This document shows positions 56,433-64,000 of a stretch of 64,000 nt of DNA, piece by piece. The first letter of the stretch is position 1; every line of letters begins with the position of its first letter. The notes below the pieces were generated by a model. The model was not told the DNA's origin. It saw only the letters and a program-made list of their open reading frames with translations, and searched no databases. The DNA comes from Opitutia bacterium (GTDB lineage: Bacteria > Verrucomicrobiota > Verrucomicrobiia > Opitutales > Opitutaceae): the NCBI GenBank assembly GCA_947475065.1, contig CANJLB010000011.1, forward strand, positions 1 to 64,000, in the 5' to 3' direction. The translations under genes were made by a program, and so were the position numbers.

Positions 56433-59400
56433 TCAGATCTCGTCCTTGGTGAGCCAGCGGAACGACACGATCCGGAAGCGGCGTCCATAGACCTGATTGA
56501 CCGGCTGGATGGGATACTCCGGAATGCTCAGCGCGCCGCTGGGATGCACCGAAGCAGGATCGCTGGGATCAATGTAGTCGGGGAAACGCTGGACCACCGC
56601 CTCGAGCCAGGCCCGCGCCTTGATGTCACGCTCCTCGATCTTGGCCGCCTTGGCGTTTAACAGGTCAACCGCGTCGCCATAGGCACGAATCACAAAGGTG
56701 TCAGAGCGGGCGGACAAATTTGGCCCGATGGCCTGCAAAATGTCGGCCTGGGTCAGCCAGCCAGGAATCCCGGTGCTGCGCGACAGCGCCACACCCTCGC
56801 CAGGAGCGGTGAGGTAGTCCGCCTTCTCCGAATTCACCGAGATGGTCACGTTCGGAAGCACATCGGCAAAAGGGGTGGAATTGGTTTGGCTGGTATTAGT
56901 CCCGGGTTGCTGTCCTTGAGCATTCATGACCCCGGTGGGGCGGGAGGTGTGGGCGACCGAGTGGGATCCGGTATAAACTTTTTGCGTGATGGTATTGTCG
57001 GCCGGGTTATTGATGCCCGCCCGGTCAATCGCCATTTGCAGGGCTCCCGCCACCTCGATGGTGGCGGCCTCGTTGCCCAGGTAACCCTTCTCCATTCCAC
57101 CGCCGCCTTCCACGCCTTTTATCACGAGATCCCTGGTGGCTGCACTCGTGCCTGTGACGCCACCTCGATTGATGAAGCTGGCCAAGGAGGGAAAGGGGCC
57201 GCGCAGCCGGATCTCCTGCACCAGCGTGGTGGCGAGCGCGACAATCTGGGCATCGGTGAGCCGACGGTAGCCGGCATAGCTGGTAAATCCGTGCATGGTA
57301 TCCTTGTCCCCCAGGGTGTATTTCGATTGCCAGAGGGTGCGGGGGTAGGAAGTGCCCTTGTGGGAGGGCACGGTCGTGGCATTCTGTGTGTCGGTCTGTC
57401 TGTTCATGCCACTGGCGCTGCGGTTGCGCAGGCCGCCCAGCACCGCACTCCACGCCTCAATTGAGGTGGAGTTGATGTTGAAGGCTCCGTCCACCATCAG
57501 GTAGCGGGCCGGCACAAATTCCTTGGGAATCTGCAGGCCCGGATTGAAGGCGTCGGGGGCCGTCGCCTTGGCCGGAATGTCCCCCGGCCGGTCGTAGAGT
57601 GCCAGCTGCACGTCGGTCGGTGTCACCCCGGCCCCATACACCAGCCGGGGATTGGCCGGCTGGCCCGTGCCGCCCTTCTCCTGTTTTAACTGCGGAATGC
57701 CGGAAAAATAAAACCGGTCCCACAGCGCGGTATTGAGCAGGTAGGACATGTCAAAATAGTTGGTGCCAGTTTTGCCGTTGGAGGTCGTCACGGTGAGCGC
57801 CGCATTATTGGCGTACCAAATATTGGGCCGGATCTGTTTCGTCATGGTGCGGGTGACCAGGGGGTGAAACCACGAATTGCCGACGGCGTTGCCTGTCTGG
57901 TGCCCGACAAAGGGGTATTGGTCGTCCGCCGTGAGGTTGGCATGCTGCAGCGCTCCGATGGAGAGGACCGGCATGTCCACCTCCGAACTGCGGCGCGGCA
58001 GATCAAAGAGCATCGTGCTATAGTTAATCGAACCGCTCAGGCTTGAGGCGAAATTGGTGGTGTCCGAATTGGTGGTGGTGTACACTGAACTGGGCCCCCA
58101 GGCCGGTGGCCAGTTCTTGAGCATGCGGTCAAGCCCTTGGCCGACGGCCGCCAGGGAGCCAGTGGCCCCGGGGCCGCCCGTACCATCCAAAAATCTGCTA
58201 ATAAAAGGGGGAACCACCGCCAGGCCATGTATCGGCGTGGAAACCCATGGAACGGGACGATATTGGGCCTGCAAATTGTAATCAGCAAATGTCCGATAGG
58301 CCCCGCTGCCCACATCCACCGTTTCTGGCACGCCAATCCCCACATTGACCTTATAGTAATCAGTTTGTAGTGTATTGCCATTTACTAAGATTTGTTGCGA
58401 CATCGGGAGCAGCGACCCGGGCAGGCCAATTTCCGTGATGAAACCACCAACGCTGCCGCCAGCGACCGTCCCCACGCCTTCTCTGACAGTTGATTGCGTT
58501 GCCCTGGGACTACCAAAGGAATCCGCCCACTCGGCGTTGAGGATGGCGGAATAGACCTGATGGCCTTTGGAGATGTCGCCGTTATTATAATCCCGCAGAT
58601 AAACGCTTGAGGTGGCACCTCTGCCCAGGCTGTTGGTAACCGTGACCTCGGTCACCCCAGTTGAAATGGTGAAGACCAGTTTCTCCTTATCCCTTCCATC
58701 AGGACCCGGTCCGGCTCCGATTGAACTGAGGTCGAAAAAGCTTGTATCAATATTGGGGGCGCTCGGAGTCGCGGTAATCAAACGCAGGTGCAGATTTTTC
58801 ATCGTGTCGGAAAATTGTACTGCGGCCGTGTCTTTCTTAAGTTGAAATCCGAGGATGCCGCCGGCGGGGATGGTGATCGTCTGCCCGTTGTTGGAGTCTT
58901 TGTCGGCGAAAAAGACGAAACCTGTCAGACCGGATGGACTGGAGGGTGAAATCACGGGCAGGGGGTCCAGGCCATTGATATAGGTTTTTTTGGACATCCA
59001 GCTGTTGGATACCGTGGTGTTTTGGGCGTATTGGCCGCTAAGAAAAATCGGCATGCTGACCCGGGCGTTGTTGTTGCCGCCGCGTGGATCGGTGTAAGAG
59101 GCGTCAACATGCACGCGAAAACGATTCCATACCGAATTGTTATTGTCGCTGTTGTGGGAATAGCCTGGATTGGCCCAGACAAACTCCAGTCCCTTGGGGA
59201 AGGAGAGGGCGGCATTGTAGGGATTGGCCACCGCGAAAGCGAGCCGGATTCTATAGCTATAGGTCATCGTCCATGTTTTGATCTTGGGTAATGGCATCTC
59301 CAGCGTACTATTCGGGTCCTCCTGTTCGCCGACATCGGGCCTGGAAAAACTGACCGAGGTATAAAACCTTGACTGCACCAGCTGCGGAGCAACGTGAGCC

Positions 59401-61076
59401 AAAATGGGGACATCATTGGGCGCCTGTGGCTCCTGATCCAGGCCAATGGTGGGGATCTGGGAGGTGCCAATCTGGCCAATCACGCTGGCGTTGGTCGTCG
59501 GCCTGAGCTGTTTCGAGAGGTCATACCAGCTTTTCAAAATATCCCAGGAAGGCAGGGCCAGTCCCGTGCTTGAGATCATCAGATTGTAGGGCGAAACATC
59601 CTTGGCTTCCAGCGAGAGGTTGGGATCCCTGTACGCAGGATCAATCCAAAGGATTCTTTCCAGCCCGTTGATTAGGGAGCTCTGGACCCGGAAGGAAGGC
59701 AGGATGGGGAGGCTTCTGAGTCTCTCATTGTAATACGGGCTGAAATTGGGCACGGCAACTCCGGCGACAACGTTGGTCTTCATGCTGTCCGCCCCGTCGT
59801 CCAGCAGTGAAGTGAGGTCAAGTTTCAACCCCCCGCGCAGCGTGTCAGTGAGCAGTCCGTATGAATGAACCGTGAGATTGTGGACATTGCTCTTGATGAT
59901 GTCGTTGGCGGTCGTGGCGGTGCCGAGGCGGGGATCCAGCAGTCGCAATTGCTGGAGTGTCTGAACATTGGGGATGAGCTTGGTGGAGAAGGTGCTGGTG
60001 GTGGGAGAGGTGGAGAAAGTGTTGACGGGATAGGAAATGCTCGTGGTGGGATTGGCCCCGGAAACGGAGTCCGTAAATCCCGTCACCAGCTCAATACCAT
60101 TCCGCGCCGCCACCTGAATCCGCACCCTGGCTCGGGCGCTCGAATAGCTGTTCGTGTCCACCATCGAGTTGAATCCATCACCAGGATCACGGAGATTGGC
60201 CTTCGCCTTCACCCCTTCGTCCAACACCACCCATGCATACCGGCCGCTTTGCTTGACTGCGCCACTCGACCCCAGTCCGGGCACCATGGCGGAACTGACG
60301 CTGATCGGCACCAAGGGGGCCACCACAAAGGCATCTGGCAGGCCAGGCAAGGTGCTGTTCGGGCTCCAGCTCGCTGTGCCCGGCCCCACCAGCAGAACCC
60401 CCGGCTTGCCGGCAATCGTCACGGCGCTGAGAGCTGTGGACGTCGTGATGACCCCCTGCACCTGACTGTCCGGCGTGAACATGTCCTGCGAACGCGAGGC
60501 CGTCAGGATTTGACCTCCACTAAAGGTGGCGGCAGTGAAATTGACCCCCTCATTGCCGCTGACCAGCCAAACCAGCAGCCTGGGGGTGGGCGACTTCATG
60601 TAGCTCTCATCTGCGACATCAAGATTGCCTAAAATCCCGGTCCAAAACCGGGTGCCGGGCTGCAAGTTTACCGGCAATCCCACCGTCGTATCGTTTTTGC
60701 CTGCTTTGACATAGCTGTTCGTGACGGCGTACGCAAATAAATTTGTGGTCTTGCCCGGCACGGGGATTTTCAGTCCATTCGCCAAAGTGGTGGTGTCGGC
60801 AAACTGGGCCTGAATGGAGAACCGCTGGTCATGGCCGGCAAATTTTTCCAACTGACCGACGGCGGTATGCAGGCCCACGAGCGCATTTTGCTCCGCCTGA
60901 ATCCTCGCCGTGCCGCTCTCGGCGATCTGGCCGCCGGTGCGGATCAGGAACGTCAGCGAGAGCAACAACATGACCAGGAATGCCGACAACGTCAGGCTGA
61001 TGATCAGGACGAAGCCGCGGGACTGCACCGGCCGGCGGCCAGCAGGGGAAGGAATGGATGGATGGCGGTGGGTCAT
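56433..61076 (-). CDS. Verru_Chthon cassette protein A
   Basis: This 1547-residue protein has a pilin-like N-terminus: a basic leader (SPAGRRPVQSRG) then FVLIISLTLSAFLVMLLLSL, a hydrophobic helix with no Glu5. The body is large, Ser/Thr/Asn-rich and beta-like, with no cysteine cluster; the C-terminus has VYGRRFRIVSFRWLTKDEI. The arrangement and N-terminus fit the large A member of the four-gene cassette (TIGR02600 type) known in Verrucomicrobiota. It is last in the D-B-C-A order, 102 nt after C, and is probably a surface-exposed or pseudopilus-tip-like component. Biological role is unknown. Confidence 0.85.
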   Translation of the reverse strand: MTHRHPSIPSPAGRRPVQSRGFVLIISLTLSAFLVMLLLSLTFLIRTGGQIAESGTARIQAEQNALVGLHTAVGQLEKFAGHDQRFSIQAQFADTTTLANGLKIPVPGKTTNLFAYAVTNSYVKAGKNDTTVGLPVNLQPGTRFWTGILGNLDVADESYMKSPTPRLLVWLVSGNEGVNFTAATFSGGQILTASRSQDMFTPDSQVQGVITTSTALSAVTIAGKPGVLLVGPGTASWSPNSTLPGLPDAFVVAPLVPISVSSAMVPGLGSSGAVKQSGRYAWVVLDEGVKAKANLRDPGDGFNSMVDTNSYSSARARVRIQVAARNGIELVTGFTDSVSGANPTTSISYPVNTFSTSPTTSTFSTKLIPNVQTLQQLRLLDPRLGTATTANDIIKSNVHNLTVHSYGLLTDTLRGGLKLDLTSLLDDGADSMKTNVVAGVAVPNFSPYYNERLRSLPILPSFRVQSSLINGLERILWIDPAYRDPNLSLEAKDVSPYNLMISSTGLALPSWDILKSWYDLSKQLRPTTNASVIGQIGTSQIPTIGLDQEPQAPNDVPILAHVAPQLVQSRFYTSVSFSRPDVGEQEDPNSTLEMPLPKIKTWTMTYSYRIRLAFAVANPYNAALSFPKGLEFVWANPGYSHNSDNNNSVWNRFRVHVDASYTDPRGGNNNARVSMPIFLSGQYAQNTTVSNSWMSKKTYINGLDPLPVISPSSPSGLTGFVFFADKDSNNGQTITIPAGGILGFQLKKDTAAVQFSDTMKNLHLRLITATPSAPNIDTSFFDLSSIGAGPGPDGRDKEKLVFTISTGVTEVTVTNSLGRGATSSVYLRDYNNGDISKGHQVYSAILNAEWADSFGSPRATQSTVREGVGTVAGGSVGGFITEIGLPGSLLPMSQQILVNGNTLQTDYYKVNVGIGVPETVDVGSGAYRTFADYNLQAQYRPVPWVSTPIHGLAVVPPFISRFLDGTGGPGATGSLAAVGQGLDRMLKNWPPAWGPSSVYTTTNSDTTNFASSLSGSINYSTMLFDLPRRSSEVDMPVLSIGALQHANLTADDQYPFVGHQTGNAVGNSWFHPLVTRTMTKQIRPNIWYANNAALTVTTSNGKTGTNYFDMSYLLNTALWDRFYFSGIPQLKQEKGGTGQPANPRLVYGAGVTPTDVQLALYDRPGDIPAKATAPDAFNPGLQIPKEFVPARYLMVDGAFNINSTSIEAWSAVLGGLRNRSASGMNRQTDTQNATTVPSHKGTSYPRTLWQSKYTLGDKDTMHGFTSYAGYRRLTDAQIVALATTLVQEIRLRGPFPSLASFINRGGVTGTSAATRDLVIKGVEGGGGMEKGYLGNEAATIEVAGALQMAIDRAGINNPADNTITQKVYTGSHSVAHTSRPTGVMNAQGQQPGTNTSQTNSTPFADVLPNVTISVNSEKADYLTAPGEGVALSRSTGIPGWLTQADILQAIGPNLSARSDTFVIRAYGDAVDLLNAKAAKIEERDIKARAWLEAVVQRFPDYIDPSDPASVHPSGALSIPEYPIQPVNQVYGRRFRIVSFRWLTKDEI

Positions 61077-61178
61077 GGCCGGAGTGATAATTGGGTGGGG
61101 GATTGAGCCTTCAAAGGATGATCAACGACCTTGCAAAAAGCAATTCAGCAAACGCAGGTGCTTGGCATGTCCGTCTGT

Positions 61179-62621
61179 TCAAGGCTGCACGCCAGGCAGC
61201 TGGATCCGGCGGGTGAAGACATGCGAATGCTCTTCCACAATCCGCCAATAGAAGATCTCTTTCCGAGTATCATCCCGCTGCATCATCGGAGCGACGCCAC
61301 CGGAGGCCATTGGGTTCTCCAAGGCGTCTATCATCCGGGCTCCCTCCGCATCGAGAATCCGGAGGAAAATATCCACATAGGCTGGCGTGCAGGGCCGGTC
61401 AGGTGTGCCGGGATTGCCGTCGGATTTGTAGGCAAACCCGTAGCTCATTTGCTCCACCGTTCCTCTCCACCCAGACCCAGGGTCAGAGGTGGGGGTGATC
61501 CCAAGATAAGGCTTCCCGAACTCATCGCGACGGGTGAAGCCGTCCGTCGTGCTGACCGCAAACCCAAGGTTGGGACGGGAATCCGGTGCGGTGGAGGAAG
61601 GGAATAGCAGCACATCCATGGAGCGCCCATCCGGGTCCGTCGTCCGCCCCCAGACCAGCAGGCCAAAATCTATCACATTCTCGGCGATGACCTGGTTGAT
61701 GTTGGGTTGGCGGATGGTTCCGGCGTCATCCTTCACCAGCCCGCCAAGAGTGGGATTGTTATAGATGCTCGCCTCGCCGGTATGGGCTCCGGCACCCAAC
61801 GGGCCCGAAGAGGTGCTGGTGGCGAATTTCTGGAAAAAATCATAACCCGCGCCGAAGGTGGAATATTTCATCCGGAGGGGTGTCTGGGTGTCAGCCGTAC
61901 GTACCGTCGAGCGCATGAGGTAGTAGCGATACGATTCGTTGGCGTTGTTATCGCTGTTTCTCATCCGCACAATCTGGTAGCCGACTGCGCGCGGCGCGGA
62001 CACATGCTCTACATCAGTTTTTTGTGGATCAAAGGTGAACAGGCGCAGCCACACTCCCGCCTGCCCGAACCGAAAGCGCGAGATATCCACGACATTTTTT
62101 GCGATATTGAGATCGGCGTTGCTCCCGTAGATGAACTTTGGATTCGAGGCCGCCAGGCTCTCCTCGATCCTGCGCGGTGGTTTATATGCAGGCAATGCCA
62201 GCGAAGAGCCAACCTTGTTCACTCCGGCGCCTTTTATTCCCAACGGCTTCATGATGGCACCTTCCCCTTTGGATCGCCACGAGGTATATCCTTCCAGCGT
62301 CGAACCCTGTCCATTTTTGCTTTGGCTCACACCCTGGGAGTCTCCAGTGTTTTCCTGATCGGGCTGGATTGTGACCGCCATCCAGACGCGGCCGTCCCGT
62401 CGCATCACCGCCGAACTCAGATCCTGATCCAGAAGGTCCAGCACGAACGAAGCCTGGCTTTCGGTCGTCATCAGGCCGGCGGTGCGGTTCACATTTTTCA
62501 GGCTGTTGGTGGTAAAACCGAGAAAAAAGCTCACCATCAGCAGCGTGATGGCCATCGCCACCATCAGTTCAACCAGCGTGAAAGCACGCACGGCAGGGGA
62601 AGGGCAGGTTCGGGGTGTCAT
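61179..62621 (-). CDS. Verru_Chthon cassette protein C
   Basis: This 480-residue protein starts MTPRTCPSPAVRAFTLVELM. The prepilin-like segment is RA-FTLVELMVAMAITLLMVSF, with Glu5 present but Ala rather than Gly at -1. The body contains MTTESQASFVLDLLDQDLSS then RDGRVWMAVTIQP and later PAYVDIFLRILDAEGARMID. It matches the C member of the cassette (TIGR02599 type). Its ATG overlaps the stop of B (ATGA). Only minor pilins of type II/IV systems are otherwise this large. Confidence 0.87.
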   Translation of the reverse strand: MTPRTCPSPAVRAFTLVELMVAMAITLLMVSFFLGFTTNSLKNVNRTAGLMTTESQASFVLDLLDQDLSSAVMRRDGRVWMAVTIQPDQENTGDSQGVSQSKNGQGSTLEGYTSWRSKGEGAIMKPLGIKGAGVNKVGSSLALPAYKPPRRIEESLAASNPKFIYGSNADLNIAKNVVDISRFRFGQAGVWLRLFTFDPQKTDVEHVSAPRAVGYQIVRMRNSDNNANESYRYYLMRSTVRTADTQTPLRMKYSTFGAGYDFFQKFATSTSSGPLGAGAHTGEASIYNNPTLGGLVKDDAGTIRQPNINQVIAENVIDFGLLVWGRTTDPDGRSMDVLLFPSSTAPDSRPNLGFAVSTTDGFTRRDEFGKPYLGITPTSDPGSGWRGTVEQMSYGFAYKSDGNPGTPDRPCTPAYVDIFLRILDAEGARMIDALENPMASGGVAPMMQRDDTRKEIFYWRIVEEHSHVFTRRIQLPGVQP

Positions 62622-63268
62622 CGGGCCAGGGCGGAATTAAAAATGAACGCGTTTCGCGTGCCGCGGCTGGTCTCATCGCCGTTGGCATTATGCGCTGGCC
62701 ACGAAATCCGCACCACAAACTGGACCGAAGCAGCCTCGCGTAGGAGGATGGGATCGTTTTCCCCGCTGGTGGATGCACGCGAGGTGCTCGGCTCGATGCC
62801 CCGCACGAGCATGACTTCAAAATATTTTTGCTTGTCCGCATCAAGGCCACGCTCGCCCCAGATTGGATCCAAATGCGTGCCGATTTTAGTCCCTAGTTTG
62901 TTTATATAAAGCAACTTAGGATTATCGTGGGTGAGAGTTTTGTCTTGCGGGTCTTGGTTCCGATCAAACAGCAGGCCGGTTGAGGGAATCGACGGCTCCT
63001 TTCGGCTTTGGTCGCTCATGCCCTGTATCTGGGAGTATCCCAGACTGTCCAGTCTCGCGTTGATGGTGGAAACGACGCGCTTGGCCAGCGCCTGGTCAAG
63101 GACGGCCGTTTCCGCCTGCATGCTGTTTCCCATCATGACGATGGACATGATCACCGCCACCGTAAAAACAACGAGGGCGACCATCACCTCGATGATGGTG
63201 AAACCGCGAAACCGGGAAGACCGGGGCAGGATGGGAGCGCGATTAACGTTCTTTTGTGGGGAAGTCAT
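62618..63268 (-). CDS. Verru_Chthon cassette protein B
   Basis: This 216-residue protein (ATG at 63268; an earlier ATG is at 63277) has a canonical prepilin site, RFRG-FTIIEVMVALVVFTVAVI, with Gly-1 and Glu5. The body has ETAVLDQALAKRVVSTINAR then QFVVRISWPAHNANGDETSR. It matches the B member (TIGR02598 type). It overlaps the end of D by about 26 nt and is followed by C with an ATGA overlap. Confidence 0.87.
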   Translation of the reverse strand: MTSPQKNVNRAPILPRSSRFRGFTIIEVMVALVVFTVAVIMSIVMMGNSMQAETAVLDQALAKRVVSTINARLDSLGYSQIQGMSDQSRKEPSIPSTGLLFDRNQDPQDKTLTHDNPKLLYINKLGTKIGTHLDPIWGERGLDADKQKYFEVMLVRGIEPSTSRASTSGENDPILLREAASVQFVVRISWPAHNANGDETSRGTRNAFIFNSALAR

Positions 63269-63992
63269 AAACATCATTCAAAAGAACCGGGTTGCCATAC
63301 TCCGTAATATTGATCCCACGGATATTTTTCGGATTGGTGAGCAGCATGGGCTCCGCCGCGCTTGGGCGGGTGTCGGACACTCCCTCGGAGAGCACGATCA
63401 CATCCGGCTGCGCGCCTTCACCAGAACCGACGGTGCCGAGCGAGCTGAATTCGATGTAAAAATACCGCGCCGACACTTCATTTACCTTCATCGGAGAGGG
63501 GTTGTCGGCGGCCTGAGCCGATCCCGAGGATGATTTGCTGTCTGATTTTGACGACGATCCGCCCATGGTGTAGAATTTGGAGGTCCGTAATTTGCCGCCA
63601 TCCCAATTGGCCTGGGGACGAGGATGCACCACATAAATCCCTTGGGGGAAAACGCGCACGCTGCCAGCGGTAATCCAGCTGCCTTTATTCGCCGGATCTG
63701 GCACGACCACCTGCATCTGCCGCATATAAAGATTTTTATCCTTGTCCGTGGATTTGTCGCCGTAAATCAAAAGCCTCGCGGCACCGTAGTCCGTCGTGTC
63801 GCTTTTACCGACCGATATTCTTGCCTGCAAGCGTGCGAAATTGACCAAGGCCGCCACCTCCGACTGAACCAGCTTGAGGTTCGTTCCCGGACGGTTGATC
63901 CGGGCATAGCTGTAGGCGCCAAACCCGATCGCCATGATGCTCATCACCACCAACAGCTCAATCACGGTATATGCGCCCCGTTCAGACTTCAT
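63243..63992 (-). CDS. Verru_Chthon cassette protein D
   Basis: This 249-residue protein (ATG at 63992; a GTG at 63998 is also in frame) starts MKSERGAYTVIELLVVMSIM. To place Glu at position 5 the site would be GA-YTVIEL (Ala-1); alternatively RG-AYTVIE places Glu at 6. The body has EVAALVNFARLQARISVGKS, then GSWITAGSVRVFPQGIYVVH and a serine-rich loop SSSKSDSKSSSGSAQ. It fits the D member (TIGR02596 type). It is the first gene of the set visible here; its upstream context lies outside the window. Confidence 0.87.
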   Translation of the reverse strand: MKSERGAYTVIELLVVMSIMAIGFGAYSYARINRPGTNLKLVQSEVAALVNFARLQARISVGKSDTTDYGAARLLIYGDKSTDKDKNLYMRQMQVVVPDPANKGSWITAGSVRVFPQGIYVVHPRPQANWDGGKLRTSKFYTMGGSSSKSDSKSSSGSAQAADNPSPMKVNEVSARYFYIEFSSLGTVGSGEGAQPDVIVLSEGVSDTRPSAAEPMLLTNPKNIRGINITEYGNPVLLNDVYDFPTKER

Positions 63993-64000
63993 AGCCACCC

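Overview
The window is GC-rich and reads as one stretch of a Verrucomicrobiota chromosome, most likely Opitutaceae-like. The basis is a complete four-gene 'Verru_Chthon cassette' of pilin-like proteins, a DUF1800-DUF1501 pair, a GldF/GldG-type ABC module followed by an AsmA-like protein, a type III pantothenate kinase, and a ribosomal locus with phylum-style tails on several proteins. No rRNA, CRISPR array, phage or insertion sequence with a transposase is visible. One tRNA-Ala(GGC) lies at the left edge.

Layout. 1-2784: tRNA, then a minus-strand exbB / four-helix-bundle / exbD / tonB cluster; the four-helix-bundle gene sits between imperfect inverted repeats. 2913-5537: a broken pfkB-type kinase, then tmk, a small membrane protein and holB. 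5538-6033: non-coding, with dispersed repeats. 6034-9044: a DUF1800-DUF1501 pair. 9164-12259: a D-2-hydroxyacid dehydrogenase, an Ldh_2-family dehydrogenase and coaX. 12472-20688: ABC ATPase, permease, GldG-like protein, DUF4340 protein and a large AsmA-like protein. 20749-24765: a 1338-residue hybrid histidine kinase. 24907-26588: a tandem ribbon-helix-helix protein translationally coupled to a sulfatase-fold protein that has lost its active site. 26861-30765: rsmE, rsmD, gpsA, lysA. 31095-36689: a small hypothetical protein, slyX, a response regulator, a DUF255 thioredoxin-like protein and an ABC-F protein.

36857-56249 is one minus-strand ribosomal superoperon with the str, S10, spc and alpha blocks joined: rpsL, rpsG, fusA, rpsJ, rplC, rplD, rplW, rplB, rpsS, [secreted protein], rplV, rpsC, rplP, rpmC, rpsQ, rplN, rplX, rplE, rpsN, rpsH, rplF, rplR, rpsE, rplO, secY, [Adk-like pseudokinase], map, rpsM, rpsK, rpsD, rpoA, rplQ. 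There is no tuf, rpmD, infA or rpmJ here. Two unexpected genes are embedded: a small secreted protein between rpsS and rplV, and a degenerate adenylate-kinase relative where adk normally sits. Most ribosomal genes have no Shine-Dalgarno sequence and a C-rich leader ending in CC just before ATG.

56433-63992 is the Verru_Chthon cassette (order D-B-C-A, minus strand), overlapping genes for four proteins with type IV prepilin-like N-termini, closed by a strong intrinsic terminator before rpsL. The most interesting items are this cassette, the RHH/dead-sulfatase operon with a nearby palindrome, the two guests in the ribosomal operon, and the inverted-repeat-flanked four-helix-bundle gene. All functional assignments are from reading the sequence; no database search was run.
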